From contig NC_091013.1 of NCBI RefSeq assembly GCF_041296385.1, positions 12,680,001-12,744,000 on the forward strand: 64,000 bases of DNA, in the 5' to 3' direction. Position numbers and translations under genes: made by a program. Under the pieces are notes generated by a model. That model did not search any database and had not been told where the DNA came from. It saw nothing but the letters and a program-made list of their open reading frames with translations. Below are positions 12,744 through 20,779 of this stretch, piece by piece (position 1 is the first letter of the stretch; each line of letters begins with the position of its first letter). Source of the DNA: Aphelocoma coerulescens (lineage: Eukaryota > Chordata > Aves > Passeriformes > Corvidae).

Positions 12744-12946
12744 AGTTCGCGGTTTGCGGTTCGCGGTTCGTCCGCGGTTTTGTTTTCCGCGCTGAGGCGC
12801 GGGTTCGCGCTGATCGCGGGTACGGTCCGCGCTGGACGCGGGTTCGCGGGTTATCCGCGGGTAATAGTTTCGCGCAGAGACGCGGGGTTTTCGCTTTGGA
12901 TGCGGGTTGTGTTGTCGCGCTAAGTCGCGGGTTTGTGGACGCGGTC
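12744..12946 (+). promoter_or_regulatory. GC hairpin array in the 5' leader, candidate packaging element
   Basis: The 200 nt before gag contain repeats of TTCGCGG and then at least five short inverted repeats of the form CGCGC-loop-CGCGGG. They start near 12787, 12806, 12827, 12871 and 12915. The first has a perfect 6-bp stem (CCGCGC 12787-12792, GCGCGG 12797-12802) with a TGAG loop. The third has a 5-bp stem (12827-12831 with 12837-12841). Self-complementary CGCG/GCGC blocks could also pair between RNAs. The position between primer site and gag fits a dimerisation or packaging signal, which is inference. Confidence 0.7.
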
Positions 12947-14686
12947 ATGGAAACTCAGGCAGCCTTTAACGTGTTTTTACGCTTTTTAGAAAAGCAGGGA
13001 ATTAAGAATATAAACCTTAATAAGGAATTGGTGCAATTAGTGGAGTTTGGAATGGCAAGAGGGTATTTTAGGGAACCGGGATCGCTGTTCCAGGAGCAGC
13101 AGTGGAAGGAGTATGGTGATTGCTTGTGGTTTTTGGTTATTGACGATAACAAGGAAGCCAGGAAGTTAATGAAGCCGTGGAGAGCGGTCCTTACTTGTCT
13201 GACACAACATCGGGTTGAGCAACAGGTAGCGGCAGTTGCTACGGCTCAATTAGGCGGCAGTGATCCCCCGCCTGGTGTAATGACGCTCGAGAGCGATTAT
13301 GTTCCTACGCCGCCGGTGGGGTGCTCCGTGCCTGTGAAACCCCCTACAGATCTGACATCGGGTGCCGTACCTACCGCACCTCCTGCACCTCCGGTGCAAA
13401 CGCAGGCTGAGCTATCGACAACCGGCGATAAACAGTTAAGCCCGGAGGTCAGTAGATGTCACCCACAGCCTGCTGAAGCTAATGATCGCGGTGCTTGTAA
13501 CACCCCTGCGTTAGCGTGTACTCGGGTTGATTGGAAAAAGATCATAGAAACGGCCCTTGAAAATGGAGACTATCGTATCCCCGAAGCGATTGGGGATGTG
13601 GCTGCTTTTCCAGTAATGTACCAAGCAGCTGGGGGTAATGTAGTAGGGGAATACAGTCCGGTTAATTGGAAGCTGCTAACTCAGCTGCGGGGCACAGTTA
13701 ATGAGTCCGGCCTGCATAGTGAGCCTGCCAAGCAGATGCTGAATTATGTGTGGGGTTGTGGCATTCTTTGCCCGGAGGATATTAAAACTATAGTGAGAAT
13801 GATTATGACCCCTTCGCAGGTTATGCTGTGGCAGGCGCACTGGCAACGCCTTTGTGATACCTCTGCTAACACCCACCGTGATGCTCAGGACCCTTTACAT
13901 GGGGTTACGGTAGAACAGCTTATGGGCATTGGGCAGTTTGCCAGGGTGGAAATGCAGGTGCAGGTGGGACCTGAAAAACTATTGGAGGCTATGAGACTTG
14001 CCCGGCAGGCAATGTCTTTTGTAAAAACAGCACCCCTCCAGCCTTCCTATCTGTCGATTAAACAGGGCAGGGATGAATCCTTTTCCAGCTTTGTTGATAG
14101 GGTCACTAATGCCATACACAATTCGGATGTACAGGAATTTATGAAGGGACCATTGCTGAGGCAGTGTGTTATGGAGAATTGCAATTCGTACACCCGATCC
14201 ATCCTAGTTACCCTGCCTGCTGATGCACCGGTAGAGCTGATGTTAGATAGGATGAGCCGTGTGCCAGTGGGGCCACAGGCAATGTTAGTGGAAGCTGTTA
14301 AGGCAGTAGGGAAAGATCTCCTGCAAGCTCACACGCAAGCCTTTGCAGCTCTAGCCCCCCTGAAAGGAGCAGAAGCACCGAGAGATGGGTGCTATGTTAT
14401 CTCTAATGAAGTTAAGTGCTACCGATGTGGCCGGAGAGGGCACGTAAAACGCCAGTGTCGTGCCCAGCGACTATGGTGCCGTGTCTGCAGCCTCAACACT
14501 CACTCCACAGAAGCCTGCCCGAAGAAGTCGGGAAACGGGAGATCGAGCGCGAAGGGTCGCGGCGTGCGGACACCAACAGCGGCCCCTGCAGTAGCGATGC
14601 CAGTCTCCACAGCTCCCTGCAACCTGCCGACTGCCTTCGGCCAGCAACCCGAGGAAGCCTCGGCCTGGACCTGGCAACAGCAGTAG
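12947..14686 (+). CDS. gag: Gag polyprotein
   Basis: Intact 579-residue structural precursor that would assemble the core. I start at 12947 because GTCATGG is a good initiation context, whereas the upstream in-frame ATG at 12896 has a poor one and lies in the hairpin leader. The N-terminus METQ lacks the glycine needed for myristoylation. The matrix-like domain spans residues 1-95, followed by a Pro-rich linker with a PTAP late motif (142-145). Capsid runs from about 195 to 470, with the major homology region starting at Gln373 (QGRDESFSSFVDR). Nucleocapsid has two CCHC knuckles at 491-504 and 511-524, both CX2CX4HX4C. The C-terminal tail of about 50 residues is basic, then Ala/Pro/Gln-rich. 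The last 150 nt overlap pro in the -1 frame. Confidence 0.95.
   Translation: METQAAFNVFLRFLEKQGIKNINLNKELVQLVEFGMARGYFREPGSLFQEQQWKEYGDCLWFLVIDDNKEARKLMKPWRAVLTCLTQHRVEQQVAAVATAQLGGSDPPPGVMTLESDYVPTPPVGCSVPVKPPTDLTSGAVPTAPPAPPVQTQAELSTTGDKQLSPEVSRCHPQPAEANDRGACNTPALACTRVDWKKIIETALENGDYRIPEAIGDVAAFPVMYQAAGGNVVGEYSPVNWKLLTQLRGTVNESGLHSEPAKQMLNYVWGCGILCPEDIKTIVRMIMTPSQVMLWQAHWQRLCDTSANTHRDAQDPLHGVTVEQLMGIGQFARVEMQVQVGPEKLLEAMRLARQAMSFVKTAPLQPSYLSIKQGRDESFSSFVDRVTNAIHNSDVQEFMKGPLLRQCVMENCNSYTRSILVTLPADAPVELMLDRMSRVPVGPQAMLVEAVKAVGKDLLQAHTQAFAALAPLKGAEAPRDGCYVISNEVKCYRCGRRGHVKRQCRAQRLWCRVCSLNTHSTEACPKKSGNGRSSAKGRGVRTPTAAPAVAMPVSTAPCNLPTAFGQQPEEASAWTWQQQ
14530..14561 (+). promoter_or_regulatory. 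gag-pro -1 frameshift signal
   Basis: The heptamer GGGAAAC (14530-14536) is in the correct phase for Gag (G GGA AAC) and is a classic slippery site of betaretroviral gag-pro junctions. An 11-nt spacer leads to a 5-bp stem CGCGA/TCGCG (14548-14552 with 14557-14561) with an AGGG loop. The pro frame is open from here to 15363. A pseudoknot with downstream sequence is possible but I did not fold it. Confidence 0.9.
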
Positions 14687-15363
14687 ATGTGACCTTAATC
14701 GACGGCCGGCCCCAGAGAATTCCGACTGGGATTAAAGGACCTCTGGTTATTAATGGACAGTGTTATGGAGCTTTGCTGTTAGGTCGCTCTTCTAGTAGCC
14801 TGAGAGGACTTTTTGTATTGCCCGGCCTAATTGATAAAGACTATGAAGGGGAAATTTGCATCATGGCTCAAACTCATTTTCCACCTGTGCACATCCCAGC
14901 ACATACCAAGATCGCTCAGTTAATCCCTCTGCCTCACCTGGCTGCAGATATAGCCGAGGGAACGCCGGAGCGTGGTACCGGAAACTTCGGTTCAACGGGG
15001 AGCCTCGCTCTTCTCACTCTCCCACTAGCTCAGAGACCGGTTGCTACCGTGGTGTTCACTCGTGATGGTGATTCTATCACGCTATCTGCACTATTGGACT
15101 CTGGTGCTGACCTAACAATTGTGGCCAACTCGTCCTGGCCTCCGCATTGGCCCCTTCAACAAGCTATAGGGGGGGTCGCAGGTGTCGGAGGCACTGCTTC
15201 GGTACAGCGCAGCCGGGAGCGACTTCAAGTCATACTAGATGGACGCACTGCATCTGTTATTGTTACAGTAATGCCTCTGCCCGAGAAGGTCAATGCTTTA
15301 ATAGGGAGAGACGTGCTTGACCAGCTGGGATTTGTGCTGACTGCTGAGAGGCCTTTTCAGTAG
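14536..15363 (+). CDS. pro: dUTPase-protease (Pro), reached by -1 frameshift
   Basis: This open frame is -1 relative to gag and has about 275 codons after the slip site. The first half is a dUTPase, which hydrolyses dUTP and limits uracil incorporation. Motif 1 is GLDLAT (14662-14679, inside the gag overlap). Motif 2 is GRSSSSLRG. Motif 3 is GLIDKDYEGEI from 14824, with the expected Asp and Tyr. Motif 4 is AQLIPLP, and motif 5 is ERGTGNFGSTG (14968-15000). The second half is a retroviral aspartic protease with LLDSGAD (DSG at 15097-15105) and IGRDVLDQLG from 15301. It ends soon after this motif, so the C-terminal G-patch of many betaretroviral proteases is absent. All key residues look intact. 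It would be made only as a Gag-Pro fusion. Confidence 0.94.
   Translation, partial: REIEREGSRRADTNSGPCSSDASLHSSLQPADCLRPATRGSLGLDLATAVDVTLIDGRPQRIPTGIKGPLVINGQCYGALLLGRSSSSLRGLFVLPGLIDKDYEGEICIMAQTHFPPVHIPAHTKIAQLIPLPHLAADIAEGTPERGTGNFGSTGSLALLTLPLAQRPVATVVFTRDGDSITLSALLDSGADLTIVANSSWPPHWPLQQAIGGVAGVGGTASVQRSRERLQVILDGRTASVIVTVMPLPEKVNALIGRDVLDQLGFVLTAERPFQ
15348..15363 (+). promoter_or_regulatory. pro-pol junction with minimal overlap
   Basis: The pol frame, -1 relative to pro, is blocked by TGA at 15345-15347. The shift must therefore happen in the 16 nt before the pro stop TAG (15361-15363). The best candidate is G CCT TTT (15351-15357), where only the A-site codon could re-pair perfectly. 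A palindromic GCGGCCGC follows the stop at once. No standard X XXY YYZ heptamer is in phase. Confidence 0.6.
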
Positions 15364-17972
15364 CGGCCGCTGCACTGACTTTCCCGATAGCCTTGCACTG
15401 GATTACAAATGCTTCCGTGTGGATCGAGCAGTGGCCGCTCAAAGAGGAAAGTCTGAAGCAAGCTCATGCACTAGTACAGGAACAGTTGAGTCAGGGACAT
15501 TTGCGACCGTCCACGAGTCCGTGGAATACACCCATTTTTGTGGTCATGAAAAAATCTGGGAAGTATCGGCTGTTGCATGACTTGCGTGCTATTAATGCTC
15601 AGATGCAAGCTATGGGGGCCCTGCAGCCTGGCCTTCCCAATCCTGCAGTTGTGCCTGAGAATTGGCATTTGTTAATAGTGGACTTAAAGGACTGTTTCTT
15701 TACCATCCCATTGCATCCCGATGACATGCATCGTTTTGCTTCTACTCTCCCTGCAATAAACAGAGAGGGACCTGCTTCTCGCTATGAATGGACAGTACTT
15801 CCACAGGGGATGAAAAACAGTCCCACCTTGTGCCAGATGTATGTTGATGCCGCATTGAAGCCGGTTCGAGAGCAATGGCCAAAGGCCATCATTTATCACT
15901 ATATGGACGATATACTGATCGCTCAACCAGACCCTATTACCCCCCAACAGGAGCTCATGCTCACCCGACAGCTGAACCGGTATGGCCTGACCGTTGCGCC
16001 CGAAAAGGTTCAGCGTACACCTGTTTGGAAATATCTGGGGTGGAGTATTACTGAGTCACAAATCAAGCCACAGAAGGTGACAATTCAAACTAATCTCACA
16101 ACTTTGAAAGATGCACAAAAACTTTTGGGTGACCTGCAGTGGCTTAGACCTGTTGTTGGCATCAGTAACGAGGATCTGGAGGTGCTGCGGCCCCTCCTAA
16201 AAGGGACTGATCCTTCCCTGCCTGTTCAGCCCACACCAGAACAGGTAGAGACTATTCAGCGTATTAGTACTGTTATTGCAGACAGGGCAGTTGATCGCAT
16301 GGATGCTGATATTCCAGTCGACTTCACCGTCCTCCATGGAGAGACACAACTTATTGGTGCACTGACTCAGTGCAAAAACAAACAAGGGGAGCAGATTAAA
16401 GTCTTGGAATGGATGTTTACCAGCTTACAGCCTAAAACAACATTGCAACAGAAAATTGATAATGTGGCAGAACTGATACAGAAAGGCCGCATCCGTATAA
16501 TACAAGTCACTGGGCAAGAGCCAGGAACGATCTACTTGCCAATGAAAAGAGCTGAGCTCGAGTGGTATCTACTGAACTCTCAAACTTTGCAGATTAGCCT
16601 GCTAAGTGATGCCCAGCAGATTGAAGTACAATCTCTCAAGGCTCCGATACTGAAATGGATGACACAGCATACATGGATTCAGATTCCCAAAAGGAGCAAG
16701 CTTCCGCTGCAGGAAGCAGTAACTGTGTTCACTGATGCTGGAAAGAAGTCCCGGCGAGCAGCTGCGACGTGGCAGGTTCAAGGACAATGGTGTCATCAGA
16801 TACTAGAGGCTGAACCTGGAGACTCCTTGCAGACCCTTGAATTAGCTGCAGTGGTCTGGGCTTTTAAACGATGGTTGTCTGTTAAGCTTAATGTGGTGAC
16901 GGACTCGCTGTATGTTGCTGGCATTGTGGAACGGATAGAGGATGCTAGGATCAAAGACATAAACAACAAGCGTCTGTTTGAACTATTGCGCCAGCTTCAT
17001 TCAGCTATTGGGCAGAGATCTTGTGCCTATGCTGTAATACATGTCAGGAGTCATCTGTGGACAGAGGGCCTGGGCAAAGGAAATGCCTATGCAGATCAGC
17101 TAGTTTCTGTAACAGTGCCATTAAGTGAATTTGCAAAAGCACGGGAAGCCCATAGCACATTCCACCAGAATGCCAGAGGCCTTCACAGACAATTTGACAT
17201 TACCATGGAAGAAGCTAAAGGAATAGTGCGGGCATGTCCTACATGCAGCCATCATGGCCCGGGTCTCGGTATTGGGGTCAACCCCCGGGGTTTGGGCCCA
17301 AATGAACTGTGGCAAATGGATGTGACCCATGTTCCTGAGTTTGGCAGACTGAAATATGTGCATGTCACTATAGACACTTGCAGCAAGTTCATATGGGCAT
17401 CAGCACAGACAGGTGAAAAAGCCCTTCATGTGATACGACATCTGACCAGCTGTTTTGCTGTGATGGGGGTGCCGGAACAGATCAAGACAGACAACGGTCC
17501 TGCCTACGTTAGCGAGCGGCTTCGAAAGTTTTGCCAGCAGTGGAGTGTGCGACATGTCACTGGAATCCCTCATTTACCTACAGGACAAGCTATTGTGGAG
17601 CGTGCTAATCAGACTCTAAAGTTATATTTAGCCAAGTTCAGAGACATTTCAGACGTGCAGGAAAAATTAGCAAAAGCATTGTATGTGTTGAATTATTTGT
17701 GCTTGTTTGGGGATAATGATGCCGCACCTGCCTATCTCCACAGTGGTATTGTGGAAACAAAAAGGAAAGTAATCAGGCCTTTTTATGTGATGTATAGGCA
17801 TCCAGCTACAGGGATTTGGCAGGGGCCCGCTGAGGTTCGATATTCGGGCAAGGGGTACATGTGTGTGCTTACCCCAGCAGGACCTCTGTGGGTGCCCAGC
17901 CGCTGGACTCGTGCTACGGCAGAGCCTGCAGTGAACAGAGCCAACCCCGGATCCAGAGCTGCATCCACCTAA
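15348..17972 (+). CDS. pol: Pol: reverse transcriptase, RNase H, integrase
   Basis: Intact open frame of about 874 codons. Its true first residue depends on the frameshift, and no upstream ATG is used. Reverse transcriptase begins near 15440 and has LPQGMKNSP and the catalytic YMDD (15900-15911). RNase H has its four acidic residues in FTDAG (Asp at 16734), LELAAV (Glu at 16839), TDSLYV (Asp at 16902) and AYADQL (Asp at 17094). Integrase has the zinc-binding HX3H (17151, 17163) and CPTC (17235-17246). The catalytic triad is Asp 17319, Asp 17490 and Glu 17598, with exactly 35 residues between the last two. The C-terminal DNA-binding domain ends with a WVPSRW segment. Length matches alpharetroviral RT-IN. 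No key residue is missing, so the enzyme set looks functional. Confidence 0.96.
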   Translation, partial: EAFSVAAAALTFPIALHWITNASVWIEQWPLKEESLKQAHALVQEQLSQGHLRPSTSPWNTPIFVVMKKSGKYRLLHDLRAINAQMQAMGALQPGLPNPAVVPENWHLLIVDLKDCFFTIPLHPDDMHRFASTLPAINREGPASRYEWTVLPQGMKNSPTLCQMYVDAALKPVREQWPKAIIYHYMDDILIAQPDPITPQQELMLTRQLNRYGLTVAPEKVQRTPVWKYLGWSITESQIKPQKVTIQTNLTTLKDAQKLLGDLQWLRPVVGISNEDLEVLRPLLKGTDPSLPVQPTPEQVETIQRISTVIADRAVDRMDADIPVDFTVLHGETQLIGALTQCKNKQGEQIKVLEWMFTSLQPKTTLQQKIDNVAELIQKGRIRIIQVTGQEPGTIYLPMKRAELEWYLLNSQTLQISLLSDAQQIEVQSLKAPILKWMTQHTWIQIPKRSKLPLQEAVTVFTDAGKKSRRAAATWQVQGQWCHQILEAEPGDSLQTLELAAVVWAFKRWLSVKLNVVTDSLYVAGIVERIEDARIKDINNKRLFELLRQLHSAIGQRSCAYAVIHVRSHLWTEGLGKGNAYADQLVSVTVPLSEFAKAREAHSTFHQNARGLHRQFDITMEEAKGIVRACPTCSHHGPGLGIGVNPRGLGPNELWQMDVTHVPEFGRLKYVHVTIDTCSKFIWASAQTGEKALHVIRHLTSCFAVMGVPEQIKTDNGPAYVSERLRKFCQQWSVRHVTGIPHLPTGQAIVERANQTLKLYLAKFRDISDVQEKLAKALYVLNYLCLFGDNDAAPAYLHSGIVETKRKVIRPFYVMYRHPATGIWQGPAEVRYSGKGYMCVLTPAGPLWVPSRWTRATAEPAVNRANPGSRAAST

Positions 17973-18013
17973 GGAGGACAGCCTGAAAGGGCCTTTGTGA
18001 GGGTTTTTACCCT

Positions 18014-18094
18014 ATGTCAAGGCCTGCCCCAACTATGGCTCAGTGGTCCGTAAAGGCCAAGTTCAGATACCCTGTAATTGTTGCCATAAGTTAG
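18014..18094 (+). CDS. Short ORF after pol, possible env-leader remnant
   Basis: A 26-codon frame beginning MSRPAPTMAQ with a weakly hydrophobic end (YPVIVAIS), 42 nt after the pol stop. This is about where an env signal peptide would start. It is far too short to identify and may be chance. Confidence 0.2.
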   Translation: MSRPAPTMAQWSVKAKFRYPVIVAIS

Positions 18095-18187
18095 CTTGGG
18101 TTTAACACCAACTCAGCGGTGAAGTAAAAAGTTGTTTCTTTTTGAATAATCTCGAAATAAGAGTAGTTCTGATTTCTGTTTATTTCT

Positions 18188-18481
18188 GTTAAGGTCAAAT
18201 TCTTTTAAGTTTAATTTCTGTCAAGCTTGAGTTCTGCAGAATTTAAGTGATAAAGTTAAGTTATATAATGTTAAGGTAGTGTTAAGGTTAATTCGTGTTA
18301 AGTTTAAGTGTTGTTAAGTCTAAGCAAAGTTAAGTTCAAGTAAAGTTAATGTTAAGTTCTGCTAAGTTAAGTTGTGTAGAGTGTAAGTAATATTAAAGCT
18401 AAGTTAATATAACCTTGCAAATGCTTAATAAGTTAAGTATGTATTATTAATGTTAGTCGTGTAGTAATATCAAGTTAAGTA
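18188..18481 (+). repeat. Degenerate TTAAG-motif array
   Basis: About fourteen TTAAG words, mostly as GTTAAGT or TTTAAGT, plus several CTAAG variants occur in under 300 nt with irregular spacing of roughly 8-30 nt. Many are on the same strand within TAAGTTAAGT-like phrases. It could be an expanded low-complexity repeat or an RNA element used by the virus. Confidence 0.75.
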
Positions 18482-18505
18482 ACCTTTAATTTGCTGCTAC
18501 TAGCC

Positions 18506-18521
18506 CACAGCCATGGCTGTG
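18506..18521. repeat. 16-bp perfect palindrome
   Basis: CACAGCCATGGCTGTG is fully self-complementary and stands just after the TTAAG array. It may be a protein-binding or RNA hairpin site, or chance. Confidence 0.6.
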
Positions 18522-18798
18522 AAAGGCTTAAAAACTTATGCTGCTAAATTCTTCCTAACTACCTTTTCCCATTCCACTAATAGATAAGTAAGTTACATCA
18601 ATTAACTATATGATTATAGAAAAAGACGGTCTCAACTTAGAGGGATAGTTAAAGTTGTTAAGTTTAAAATTATAACTAGTTTTATTTGTATAGTATTTGA
18701 TTACTGTAGAACTGGCAGTATATTCACCTTGCCTCCTGATACTTGCAATAGACAATATATGAAGTCTACATTTGTGATCCCTCCAGCTTTGCTTGCAC

Positions 18799-18814
18799 AA
18801 AAGAAAACGGGGAA
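18799..18814 (+). promoter_or_regulatory. Polypurine tract
   Basis: AAAAGAAAACGGGGAA, interrupted by a single C, ends 2 nt before the 3' LTR. This is the expected primer site for plus-strand DNA synthesis. Confidence 0.88.
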
Positions 18815-18816
18815 TT

Positions 18817-19259
18817 TGTTGGAGAATGGATTTATTGGGATCAATAAAGGAGCTGTGCAAGCTATTAAGCTGAAGGATTTTTGGGCCTGAGTGCGTGAGA
18901 CACTTTCTGTGGGAAAGTCTCTGTGAAAAGCAAAACAGTTCCAGCCTGAGAAATTTCAGGGAGTAACGTACTTGCAGGTGTGATATCTAGGAGTATAAGG
19001 GAGGCAAGGACAAGATTCCTTTGAACATAACAAGATTGTGGAAGACTGCCAATGTAGCCTGATTGTGTAGAAATAGAAAAATATCCTGATAAGTAAGCCC
19101 CTTAGAAGCTAACAAGCTGGTATACTATTTAAGTGCCTCGAGACTGCTAATAAATCGGAGTTTAGTTTTCAACCATATTGGCTGCTGTCTGTTCTTCTCC
19201 CCCCGCCGGGGATCCGAGCTCCCCGTACCGCCGCGGCTTCCGACCTCTGGCTTCTTACA
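18817..19259 (+). mobile_element. 3' LTR of the ERV (443 bp)
   Basis: Same length as the 5' LTR, and base-for-base the same as far as I can read. Poly(A) signal at 19149-19154. A second AATAAA lies 26 nt into U3 (18843-18848). The identity means almost no time has passed since integration, or that gene conversion has occurred. Confidence 0.97.
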
Positions 19260-19265
19260 GCCAGT
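19260..19265. repeat. Target-site duplication, right
   Basis: GCCAGT follows the terminal CA of the 3' LTR and matches 11985-11990 exactly. Confidence 0.95.
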
Positions 19266-20779
19266 GAAGCTTTTTGTGTGCTGTTCGTCACCAAAATACA
19301 GCAATTTAGTCATTCAGGGTGCATCTCCTTCCAGTTGTAAGGATAACCCTACTCATCTTTGCACAGGATGTGATTAGCATGTTCTCCATCAGTGAGCTCT
19401 GGATTTCCACATAACGCTGAATTTGGGTCATCTGGGCGTCTCTGCAGAGCCGTCTTTCACAGCAGATGCTGAACAGCCAAAGGGCTGCACCCATAGCAGG
19501 GATGAGGCAAGCAGTCCCCATCTCCTATGAAGTCCCATGATTGCTCAGAAGCAGATGATTGTCAGCTAGACCAGATGAATTTTTGCTTTGACAAATCAAG
19601 ATGTTTCAGTACAAAATACTCAACTTTAAACTGAGACATAACCGGAGATATCCTTGTGCACTTTTATAGCAAAGGAAAACACATAAACACAAAGAACGGC
19701 CTCCAACATTTGCCTTATTTTTTGTGGAGCTTCGTCTTTTTATCTGAAAGGAAAGAGGATGAAAAATTCTTAATTGCTATGTCCTGACTTTCCTGGAACT
19801 CTACTTTAGAGAAGTCTTTTCTTCTTTGCTGCTGAAGGACTGCTCTTTCCTCCTCTGCATTAGTTGCATTACATTTATTTACAAAAGAAGGGAGGAAAAT
19901 TTGAGCTTTGGATTGGTTCTTATCCCCATAGCCTTCCTGTGACAGCACACAGTTCTTCCCTTTGTCAGAAAGGAATATATGCATTTTCTCATGGTGGATG
20001 AAAGCTGTACAAAGTAAGCTACAATGACAACCAGTTAGGAGAAAACAAGGCACAATCATATCCTATGAGGATATGTAGTCCAATCCAAGTTCTTCTGAAT
20101 GGAGAAGTAACAGCAGTCTCAATAACAGATAAGCACACTGTAATTATCATTGTTTGGTCACACACCCAAGCTGGGTGCAGAACTTGTTTCCATTTCCATC
20201 TTTTTCTACCTTACCTGCCGTCAGTTAGGAAAGCTTGTCTGGTGTGCAAATGAGGGAGGGTTGTTAAACTTTACACCAAATATCTTAAACAAAAAATTGA
20301 GAAAGAAAGGGAAGAAGCAGACAGAAAAGCTGCTAAATGATGTTTTATCTGAAGCACACCCTGGTCCTCATGGTGGCACATCCTTGTAATGAAGCACTGC
20401 CCTGGGGTTCTCCCTGCTGTCCTGGTCCCCTCACCTCTCTGTGATAAGAGGCATCTTGGGGCTGCTGCAGGAATGGGGTTTGGGAATGTCAGGAAAGAGA
20501 GCTCTGTATTGTCCTTCAGCTACAGAAACCACACTCAGGGAGCAGGATGCTTTGTAAGGAAAACCCTGCCCCCATAGCATGAGTACAATCTCCAGATACG
20601 GTTGGAGCTGGTCAGGGAGTCAGCCAGAAAGCTGATGGTCGCTGTGCAAGAAAGGGGCTATTGCTGACTGCTGTAGCTGCAGAGATGGGGAAACTGCAAA
20701 CTAGAGATGTAGGGAAGAGGAAAAACCACAGACATGTCAAAATCATTGACCACTCGATATCAGTTTCTGTAGAGAGAAT
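19266..20779. other. Non-coding host DNA 3' of the ERV
   Basis: Unique-looking sequence. The 114-codon minus frame at 19715-20059 shows no domain that I recognise. The CR1 copy downstream may begin somewhat before 20780, because similarity fades gradually from about 20600. Confidence 0.5.

Larger units (their letters stand above)
17973..18798 (+). other. Non-coding segment in the place of env
   Basis: Between pol and the polypurine tract there is no env-length frame on either strand. The first 150 nt are moderately GC-rich. The rest is AT-rich and holds the TTAAG array and a palindrome. Nothing resembles a surface or transmembrane glycoprotein, so env was lost or replaced before this insertion, since the rest of the provirus is intact. 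Confidence 0.85.
11985..19265 (+). mobile_element. Full-length env-less endogenous retrovirus
   Basis: A complete provirus bounded by the 6-bp target duplication GCCAGT. Its order is LTR, primer binding site, leader, gag, dUTPase-protease, pol, non-coding segment, polypurine tract, LTR. The two LTRs are the same length and I see no difference between them, and gag, pro and pol have no internal stop codons. The gene order with dUTPase fused ahead of protease, and two successive -1 frame changes, is betaretrovirus-like. The LTR core (TATTTAAG close to AATAAA), the short LTR and the non-myristoylated Gag start recall avian alpharetroviruses. There is no env, so spread would be intracellular or depend on a helper. 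It is probably a recent insertion. I cannot name a family without a search. Confidence 0.97.

Noticed and set aside
12482..12745. Leader frames in the ERV (12352-12561, 12482-12745)
   Set aside because: They lie upstream of gag in structured leader RNA and are not shared with any Gag-like domain. At most they are upstream ORFs.
12896..12946. Upstream in-frame ATG for Gag at 12896
   Set aside because: Its context is poor, it lies within the hairpin array, and the ATG at 12947 has a better context.
15321..15333. CTGGGATTTG as a slippery site for pol
   Set aside because: It does not fit the X XXY YYZ rule in phase and lies upstream of the TGA at 15345 that blocks the pol frame.
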